From positions 1 through 6,875 of the forward strand of contig JADGGF010000238.1 in assembly GCA_019690055.1 (NCBI GenBank): a stretch of DNA of 6,875 bases. Reading direction: 5' to 3'. The stretch's first letter is position 1, and the number at the start of each line of letters is the position of its first letter. Position numbers and translations under genes: made by a program. The stretch comes from Micromonosporaceae bacterium. Lineage in GTDB: Bacteria; Actinomycetota; Actinomycetes; Mycobacteriales; Micromonosporaceae. Shown piece by piece: positions 1-4,843 of the stretch. Below the pieces are notes generated by a model. The model saw only the letters and a program-made list of their open reading frames with translations. It searched no databases and was not told the DNA's origin.

Positions 1-1611
1 GCGCCGGCGGGGACCCGCGCCGCCCCGGCCTCGCCGAGCCCCGCGGCGCCACAGGGCAAGCTCGACCTCGACCCGGCGCTCGTGGCCCGGGCCCGGGCAC
101 TCGCCGCGCAGGCCGGTGCGCCCGTGGTCGAGCTGGCCCGGCGCCACACAACGGTCGCGGTGGAACGGGCCACGCTGCGCCTGGCCGGAGTGACCGGGGC
201 TGATCCGGACGGCACGCCGTGGGTGAACCGCCTGGTCGACGCGGTCGTCGCCGACGTGGGGCTGGGTCACGGCGTCGCGCTGCCGGTCTGGCACGCGATG
301 GCTGAGCACGGCCTGGCCGACCCGACCCTGCTGGCCCAGAAGGCGGCGGCCGGGTCGGTACGGTTCACCGTCCCCACCGGACGCGCTCGTCACGCCGCCG
401 CCGCGGCCGCGCGCCGGGCCGTGGCCGCCGGCCTGCGCCGCATCGACCAACGTCGCCGCGAGCGGGACCGGTTCATCCGCCGGTACGGCGACCCGCCGCA
501 ACGCCCGTGGATCTACCTCATCGTGGCGACCGGCGACATCTACGAGGACATCCCGCAGGCGCAGGCCGCGGCGAAGGCGGGCGCCGACATCATCGCGGTG
601 ATCCGCTCGACCGGGCAGTCCCTTTTGGACTACGTGCCCGAGGGCGCCACCCGGGAGGGGTACGCCGGCACGTACGCCACCCAGGAGAACTTCCGGCTCA
701 TGCGGGCGGCGCTGGACGAGACGTCGCGCGAGGTCGGCCGCTACATCCGGCTCACCAACTACGCCAGCGGGCTGTGCATGCCGGAGATGGCGGTGCTGGC
801 CGGGCTGGAGCGGCTGGACATGATGCTCAACGACAGCATGTACGGCATCCTGTTCCGCGACATCAACCCGATCCGTACGTTTGTCGACCAGCGCTTCGCC
901 CGTCAGGTGCACGCCCGGGCCGGCATCATCATCAATACCGGTGAAGATAACTACCTGACGACGGCCGACGCGGTCGAGGCGGCCCACACGGTGACCGTGT
1001 CCCAGTTGCTCAACGAGTACTTCGCCCACGAGGCGGGCCTGGCCGACTGGCAGCTCGGCCTCGGCCACGCCTTCGAGATCAACCCGGATCTGCCCGAGTC
1101 GTTCCGGCTGGAGCTCGCCCACGCGCTGCTGGCTCGCGAGCTGTTCCCCGACGCCCCGCTCAAGTGGATGCCGCCGACCAAGCACATGACCGGCGACATC
1201 TTCCGGGGCAACCTGCTCGACGGCTTCTTCAATCTGGCCGGGGTCATGACCGGGCAGAGCATCCTGCTGGTCGGCATGATGACCGAGGCGATCGCCACCC
1301 CCTGGCTCTCCGACCGTGACATCGCCCTCCAGAACGTCAAGTACGTGCTGAACGCCGCGGGGAACCTGCACGAGGACTTCGTGCCGACGCCCGGTGGCTT
1401 CATCCAGCGCCGCGCCCACCAGGTGCTCGCCGAGGCGGTCGCCTTGCTCGAGCGGATCGTCGACGTCGGGCTGCTCACCGCGATCGGGGAGGGGACCTTC
1501 GGCGTCATGCGCCGCCCGGCCGACGGCGGCCGCGGCCTGGAGGGCGTCGCCGCCAAGGAGTCCGACTACTACAACCCCGCCACCGACCTCCTCGAGGCGA
1601 CCGATGAGTGA
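1..1611 (+). CDS. kamD: Lysine 5,6-aminomutase alpha subunit (5' partial)
   Basis: This is the catalytic subunit of the adenosylcobalamin- and PLP-dependent mutase that converts beta-lysine to 3,5-diaminohexanoate in lysine fermentation. The frame is open to the window edge. Family similarity already begins at residue 20 (KLDLDPALV, position 58), upstream of the first in-window start codon (GTG 82), so the true start lies outside. There are 536 visible residues; the clostridial protein has about 516. Diagnostic stretches are VATGDIYED, STGQSLLDYVPEGAT, YATQENFRLM, SGLCMPE, LNDSMYGILFRDIN, NTGEDNYLTTADA and APLKWMPPTK. Counting from position 1, Tyr281, Asp316 and Lys388 have spacings (35 and 72) equal to active-site Tyr263, Asp298 and Lys370 of the Clostridium sticklandii enzyme as I remember it. 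Residues 1-19 are Ala/Pro-rich, an apparent N-terminal extension. The end overlaps kamE by 8 bp, fitting co-translation of the two subunits. Identity is very secure. Confidence 0.96.
   Translation, partial: APAGTRAAPASPSPAAPQGKLDLDPALVARARALAAQAGAPVVELARRHTTVAVERATLRLAGVTGADPDGTPWVNRLVDAVVADVGLGHGVALPVWHAMAEHGLADPTLLAQKAAAGSVRFTVPTGRARHAAAAAARRAVAAGLRRIDQRRRERDRFIRRYGDPPQRPWIYLIVATGDIYEDIPQAQAAAKAGADIIAVIRSTGQSLLDYVPEGATREGYAGTYATQENFRLMRAALDETSREVGRYIRLTNYASGLCMPEMAVLAGLERLDMMLNDSMYGILFRDINPIRTFVDQRFARQVHARAGIIINTGEDNYLTTADAVEAAHTVTVSQLLNEYFAHEAGLADWQLGLGHAFEINPDLPESFRLELAHALLARELFPDAPLKWMPPTKHMTGDIFRGNLLDGFFNLAGVMTGQSILLVGMMTEAIATPWLSDRDIALQNVKYVLNAAGNLHEDFVPTPGGFIQRRAHQVLAEAVALLERIVDVGLLTAIGEGTFGVMRRPADGGRGLEGVAAKESDYYNPATDLLEATDE
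1594..1597 (+). promoter_or_regulatory. Ribosome binding site of kamE
   Basis: GAGG lies 6 nt before ATG 1604, inside the last codons of kamD. It supports 1604 as the kamE start; the frame itself stays open much further upstream (to at least 1394) as a shadow of kamD. Confidence 0.6.
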
Positions 1612-2356
1612 GCAAGCGACGATTGTGCGGCCGTACGGGGACACCACCGGGGACGGGATGGTGCAGGTGAGCTTCACGCTGCCCGTGGCGTACGGGAAGC
1701 TCGCCGAAGGGGCGGCGCTGCAGCTCGCCGCCAAGATGGGGCTGGATCCGGCCACGGTCGTGCACACCAAGGCCATTGGAGACGGATTCACCTTCTTCGT
1801 CGTGTACGGCCGCGTCAACCACCTGGTCGACCTGTCCCGGGTCGAGGTGGTGGAGCGCGACTTCCCGCTGCTGACCCCGAAGGAGGTCAACGCGGCGATC
1901 CGCTCGACGCTGCGGCGCCGGCTGTCGGTCGTCGGCGCCTGCATCGGCACCGACGCGCACACCGTGGGCATCGACGCGATCTGCAACGTCAAGGGCATCG
2001 CCGGCGAGAAGGGCCTGGAGTCGTACCGGGAGATCGCGGTCCGCAACCTCGGTGCGCAGGTGAGCATTCCGGACCTGGTCGAGGCGGCCCGCCAGGCGAA
2101 GGCCGACGCCGTGCTGGTGAGCCAGGTGGTGACGCAGAAGGACGCGCACCTGCACAACACGCGAGCGATGTCGGCCGCGTTCCGTGAGGCGTTCCCGGCC
2201 CAGCGCCGGCCCCTGCTGGTCGTGGGCGGCCCGCGCTTCGACGAACGCGCCGCCGCCGATCTGGGGGTGGACCGGATCTTCGGCCGGGGCACCACTCCCC
2301 GGGAGGTGGCGAGCTACCTCGTCCACGCACTTCGGCAACGAAAGGCGGCGGCATGA
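1604..2356 (+). CDS. kamE: Lysine 5,6-aminomutase beta subunit, cobalamin-binding
   Basis: This 250-residue subunit carries the B12-binding Rossmann domain of lysine 5,6-aminomutase and supplies the lysine that forms the PLP aldimine. The N-terminal dimerisation part (about 1-100) includes VRPYGDTTGDGMVQVSFTLP and FTFFVVYG. The cobalamin domain (about 105-250) carries the base-off DxHxxG motif as Asp117-Ala-His119-Thr-Val-Gly122, so His119 is the predicted cobalt ligand. Lys130 (ICNVKG) lies 11 residues after it, the same spacing as His133 and Lys144 of the clostridial protein, and is the probable PLP lysine. Later B12-fold segments are VLVSQVVTQK and LVVGGPRF. The start was chosen because ATG 1604 has a GAGG 6 nt upstream, overlaps the kamD stop by 8 bp, and gives the normal family length with a short N-terminus. 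The TGA overlaps the kal ATG by 4 bp. Confidence 0.96.
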   Translation: MSEQATIVRPYGDTTGDGMVQVSFTLPVAYGKLAEGAALQLAAKMGLDPATVVHTKAIGDGFTFFVVYGRVNHLVDLSRVEVVERDFPLLTPKEVNAAIRSTLRRRLSVVGACIGTDAHTVGIDAICNVKGIAGEKGLESYREIAVRNLGAQVSIPDLVEAARQAKADAVLVSQVVTQKDAHLHNTRAMSAAFREAFPAQRRPLLVVGGPRFDERAAADLGVDRIFGRGTTPREVASYLVHALRQRKAAA

Positions 2357-2745
2357 CGCAGACCACGGGTGTCGGGCTGACCGTGACCCACCGGCGGTAC
2401 GTCCCCTACAGCCACGCGCACTACGCGGGCAACCTCGTCGACGGGGCGTACGTGCTCGGCCTCTTCGGCGACGTCGCCACCGACCTGTGCATCCAGCACG
2501 ACGGGGACGAGGGTCTGTTCGCGTCCTATTCGGACGTTCAGTTCACCGCGCCCGTCCGCGCCGGCGACGTCGTCGAGGTGACCGCGACCCTCACCCGGGT
2601 GGGTAACCGCAGCCGCGTCATCGACTTCGTGTGTCGGGTTGTCTGTCGCGGCCGGCCCGACATCGCCGAGTCGGCGGCCGAGGTGCTCGACCCGCCGATC
2701 GTGGCCGTGACCGCCACCGGCACCGTGGTCGTTCGCCAGAAATGA
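2353..2745 (+). CDS. kal: 3-aminobutyryl-CoA ammonia-lyase (hotdog fold)
   Basis: A 130-residue single hotdog-domain protein. Kal removes ammonia from L-3-aminobutyryl-CoA to give crotonyl-CoA, late in lysine fermentation and after the Kce cleavage step. Recognisable family stretches are SHAHYAGNLVDGAYVLGLFGD (residues 20-40), DGDEGLFASY (50-59), FTAPVRAGD and the C-terminal VTATGTVVV. Length matches the family. No signal peptide or membrane segment is seen, so it should be cytosolic. The start ATG 2353 overlaps the kamE stop (ATGA), with AAAGG at 2341-2345 seven bases upstream as a Shine-Dalgarno. Its position directly after kamDE supports the specific assignment over other small hotdog thioesterases or dehydratases, which are the main alternative from fold alone. 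Confidence 0.92.
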   Translation: MTQTTGVGLTVTHRRYVPYSHAHYAGNLVDGAYVLGLFGDVATDLCIQHDGDEGLFASYSDVQFTAPVRAGDVVEVTATLTRVGNRSRVIDFVCRVVCRGRPDIAESAAEVLDPPIVAVTATGTVVVRQK

Positions 2746-4166
2746 CCCCGGACCGGCCCGGCGAGGGCTTGCGTTGGACCGAGGAGTCGAGCGAGGAACG
2801 AGCGAGCGACGAGGGAAACGCAAGGCTCAAAGCTCGCCGGGCCCGTGCGAGCGGAGCGAGCACCAGCGTAATCGTGGCCGTGGCCGCCGACGTCGGGTCA
2901 ACCTTCACGAAGGTAGCCGCGGTTGACCTGGCCACCGGGGCCCTCGTGGGCACCGCCGAGCATCCGACCACAGTGGACACCGACGTGCTGCACGGCCTCG
3001 ACGCGGCGATCGCCGACCTCGGCCTGACACCATCCAGAGTGGACGTCTGCTCGTCGGCCGGCGGCGGTCTGCGCCTGGCCGTCGTCGGCAATGAGGAGCT
3101 CGTCACGGTGGCGGCCGGGCAGCGGGTGGCGCTCTCGGCCGGGGCGCGGGTCGTGCACGCGACCGCCGGCCGCCTCGACCGCACGGCCATCGGCGCGCTC
3201 GCCGCCCAGCGGCCCGACGTCATCCTGCTCGTCGGTGGCACCGACGGCGGTGACGAGGAGGTCCTGCGCCACAACGCGGCCACCCTGGCGAAATCGAAGG
3301 CGTTACGCACGCCGATCGTCGTCGCCGGCAACGCCGACGTCCGGGCCGACGCGCTCGCCCAGCTCGGTCCCCGCGCCGTCGGGGCCGAGAACGTTCTGCC
3401 TCGCATCGGCGAGCTCAACCCCGAGCCGGCGCGGGCCGTGATCCGCGACGTGTTCCTGCGCCACGTGATCGGCGGCAAGCACCTCTCGCGCGGGCGCCGC
3501 TTCGTCTCGCTGGTGCGCGGGCCCACGCCGGACATCGTGCTCACCGCGGTGACGCGGCTCGCCACCGTCGTCGGCGGTGACGTGCTCGTGGTGGACGTCG
3601 GCGGTGCGACCACGGATGTCTACTCGGCGATCGAACCACCGGACGGCTCACCCCGGTCGGACGACGTGTCCGGCACCGCCTGGCACGGTCGCACCGTCGA
3701 GGGCGACCTGGGCGTCCGGGCCAGTGCCCCCGGAATCGTTGACGCGGCCCGGCGGGAACGGCTGCTCGCCGAGGCCGAGATCGGTCCCCTCCTCGCCGCG
3801 GCCGAGCGCCGCGCGGCCGAGCCGACCATGACTGCCGTCGACGAGGACGATCGTGAGGTGGACGTGCGTCTCGCCGAACTCGCCGCGACGGTGGCGGTGC
3901 GACGGCACGCCCGCGGCCGTGATCTGCGCCGGGTTCGGCTGGTCGTGGGCTCGGGTGGTGTGCTGCGTCACCTACCCGGAGCCGGAAACCGTGTGCTGCG
4001 CGCGGTGCTCACCGATCATGCCGGCGGCTGGGCCCCGCCGGAGTCAGCACGGATAGTTGTCGATGCGTCGTATGTGCTCGCGCCAGCCGGTCTGCTCGCC
4101 GGGCCGTACCCAGCGGTAGCCGTGAAGTTGCTCACTGCCTTGGCCGGTAACGCATATTCGTTTTAG
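2742..4166 (+). CDS. MutL/GlmL-family ASKHA ATPase, probable aminomutase reactivation factor
   Basis: This belongs to the glutamate mutase L family (ASKHA actin/Hsp70-like fold), unrelated to DNA mismatch-repair MutL. Family members sit beside B12-dependent carbon-skeleton mutases and aminomutases and are thought to maintain or reactivate them using ATP. Counting from ATG 2742 (474 aa), visible motifs are phosphate-1 Asp50-Val-Gly-Ser-Thr-Phe-Thr-Lys57, LLVGGTDGG (about 162-170), phosphate-2 Asp285-Val-Gly-Gly-Ala-Thr-Thr-Asp292, and adenosine-type VGSGGVLRH (about 402-410). The start is uncertain. ATG 2742 overlaps the kal stop as ATGA, but residues 1-44 are encoded by a palindromic repeat with atypical codon use (about 10 of 44 third positions A or T). 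Family homology begins near GTG 2874, which would give 430 aa, typical for the family, but the nearest GGAG is 17 nt away. A TTA codon occurs at 3303. Family is secure; the client being KamDE is inferred from context. Confidence 0.87.
   Translation: MTPDRPGEGLRWTEESSEERASDEGNARLKARRARASGASTSVIVAVAADVGSTFTKVAAVDLATGALVGTAEHPTTVDTDVLHGLDAAIADLGLTPSRVDVCSSAGGGLRLAVVGNEELVTVAAGQRVALSAGARVVHATAGRLDRTAIGALAAQRPDVILLVGGTDGGDEEVLRHNAATLAKSKALRTPIVVAGNADVRADALAQLGPRAVGAENVLPRIGELNPEPARAVIRDVFLRHVIGGKHLSRGRRFVSLVRGPTPDIVLTAVTRLATVVGGDVLVVDVGGATTDVYSAIEPPDGSPRSDDVSGTAWHGRTVEGDLGVRASAPGIVDAARRERLLAEAEIGPLLAAAERRAAEPTMTAVDEDDREVDVRLAELAATVAVRRHARGRDLRRVRLVVGSGGVLRHLPGAGNRVLRAVLTDHAGGWAPPESARIVVDASYVLAPAGLLAGPYPAVAVKLLTALAGNAYSF
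2755..2843 (+). repeat. Palindromic REP-like element between kal and the ATPase core
   Basis: An 89-bp imperfect inverted repeat. The outer arms 2755-2765 and 2833-2843 (GGCCCGGCGAG and its exact complement) are 11 bp perfect. The inner arms 2768-2775 and 2817-2824 (CTTGCGTT/AACGCAAG) are 8 bp perfect. The loop carries GAGCGAG at 2789 and 2800, with a third copy at 2854 just outside. Codon use across it differs from the flanking genes, suggesting a mobile or dispersed intergenic repeat rather than ancestral coding sequence. It may also form a strong RNA hairpin that lowers expression of the ATPase relative to kamDE-kal. Confidence 0.6.
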
Positions 4167-4188
4167 TCGATCGCAGGCGGGGTGGCTC

Positions 4189-4222
4189 GGACACGCCGTG
4201 CGACACGCCCGACACGCCCGAC
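4189..4222. repeat. Short tandem repeat, CGACACGCC unit
   Basis: Two exact adjacent 9-bp units CGACACGCC (4201-4209, 4210-4218) followed by a partial unit, with a near copy (GGACACGCC) at 4189-4197. It starts 22 bp after the ATPase stop codon. Function unknown; possibly simple slippage. Confidence 0.5.
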
Positions 4223-4241
4223 GATTCTGTCCGCACGGTCG

Positions 4242-4272
4242 TTGACAGGATGCCCGGACCACAACGTACGGT
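4242..4272 (+). promoter_or_regulatory. Candidate promoter in the spacer
   Basis: TTGACA (4242-4247) matches the actinobacterial -35 consensus exactly. TACGGT (4267-4272) fits the TANNNT form of the -10, but the 19-bp spacer is longer than the preferred 17-18. It would drive a transcript starting near 4279 with no convincing gene, ending possibly at the hairpin 4608-4637. It is the only exact TTGACA I noticed in a non-coding part of the window. Confidence 0.3.
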
Positions 4273-4607
4273 CATGGGGTCCTTCCCGTGGGGCGGCCGT
4301 TGGGCGCCCTGGCGCTACAGCTGCTGGCCAAGCGTCGTCAGGGGCATTGCCCTGGGCGACACCGCCAGGACCAGTGGGTGGGTGCGGGCGACCGGGCGAC
4401 TACCGGCTGCCGCCTCGCGGCGTGGACCTGCGACCCGTCACCGCCGCGACCGTGCGGACGGTGGCTACCAGTTTCCGCAGGGCCACGAGGCAGGGCGCGC
4501 GGTGCGGCCAGTAGACAACGACCCGCGGGCGAGCAGCCAGCTCGTTCGGGGCCGGTCCGAAGGCCGCGACCAGCACTCCTTGCCGCCGGCCAGGAGGGGC
4601 CTGGGGG

Positions 4608-4637
4608 GCGGGGCGCGGCAATGAGGCCGCGCCCCGC
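4608..4637 (+). terminator. Strong GC hairpin, probable transcription terminator
   Basis: Perfect 12-bp stem (4608-4619 with 4626-4637; core CGGGGCGCGGC) closing a 6-nt loop at 4620-4625, followed by GTTGCTCTT. The T tract is weak, as is common for actinobacterial terminators. It would end read-through from the kam module or a transcript from the candidate promoter at 4242. A role on the minus strand is less likely because that side has a C run and no T run. Confidence 0.6.
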
Positions 4638-4672
4638 GTTGCTCTTCCGGAACACCCGTTTCGCCGGGCTCG

Positions 4673-4722
4673 CGATCTTGGAAGTCCAGACCCCCCATAG
4701 GGGGTACGAAACTCCAAGATCG
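4673..4722. repeat. Palindromic intergenic repeat, CGATCTTGGA arms
   Basis: A 50-bp inverted repeat. Arms CGATCTTGGA (4673-4682) and TCCAAGATCG (4713-4722) are perfect over 10 bp and extend inward through AGT/ACT after one bulged base. A second hairpin lies in the middle, ACCCCC/GGGGGT flanking CATA-type loop bases (about 4690-4705). The arm sequence resembles intergenic repeats I recall from Micromonosporaceae genomes; this is memory, not a search. It may act as a bidirectional terminator or be a small non-autonomous repeat. Confidence 0.6.
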
Positions 4723-4757
4723 TGGGCGGTCCGGCGGTCCACCGGCCTGGCCGTGGG

Positions 4758-4777
4758 AGGGCGCTGCACAGGGCGCT
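4758..4777. repeat. Direct repeat AGGGCGCT, 12-bp period
   Basis: Two exact copies of AGGGCGCT (4758-4765, 4770-4777), start to start 12 bp, about 67 bp before the chosen lnt start. Its placement upstream of a possible promoter could suit a regulator-binding site, but chance is not excluded in such GC-rich DNA. Confidence 0.3.
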
Positions 4778-4807
4778 CAAAGCTTGCTGAGAGTTCGGCC
4801 AACCCGG

Positions 4808-4837
4808 TTCGTCCCGCGACCCCGAGTCGGGCACGAT
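4808..4837 (+). promoter_or_regulatory. Possible leaderless promoter of lnt
   Basis: CACGAT (4832-4837) lies six bases before GTG 4844, the usual distance for a leaderless actinobacterial transcript that begins at its start codon. A weak TTCGTC (4808-4813) sits 18 bp upstream. A small palindrome CCCGA-G-TCGGG (4821-4831) fills the spacer and could be an operator. The -10 departs from TANNNT at its first base and the -35 is poor. Confidence 0.33.
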
Positions 4838-4843
4838 GGCGGA

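Larger units (their letters stand above)
4167..4843. other. Gene-free spacer between the kam module and lnt
   Basis: No recognisable protein or known RNA family in these 677 bp. Open frames on both strands are Arg/Pro/Gly-rich and do not resemble a known protein. Elements with some support are a short tandem repeat (4189-4222), a candidate promoter (4242-4272), a strong GC hairpin (4608-4637), a palindromic repeat (4673-4722), a direct repeat (4758-4777) and a possible lnt promoter (4808-4837). I specifically looked for RNase P, tmRNA, SRP RNA and a cobalamin riboswitch and did not find their conserved cores. It could be a long 3' UTR plus repeats, a decayed gene, or an unrecognised non-coding RNA. 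Confidence 0.6.

Noticed and set aside
2742..4166. DNA mismatch-repair MutL
   Set aside because: The protein has ASKHA phosphate motifs (DVGSTFTK, DVGGATTD), not the GHKL ATPase motifs of repair MutL; only the name is shared.
4182..4514. GTG-initiated open frame in the spacer (110 codons)
   Set aside because: Begins in the tandem repeat, is Arg/Pro/Gly-rich, lacks a clear ribosome site and resembles no family I know. The second half has somewhat protein-like composition, so a decayed gene remains possible.
4242..4640. RNase P RNA, tmRNA, SRP RNA or cobalamin riboswitch
   Set aside because: A B12 riboswitch would make sense near kamDE, but no B12-box or other conserved core was found on either strand, and it would be downstream, not upstream, of the B12 genes.
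4784..4786. TTG as the start of lnt
   Set aside because: It gives the longest frame, but the extra residues are Arg/Pro-rich, there is no suitable ribosome site, and the start falls in the direct-repeat/promoter region.
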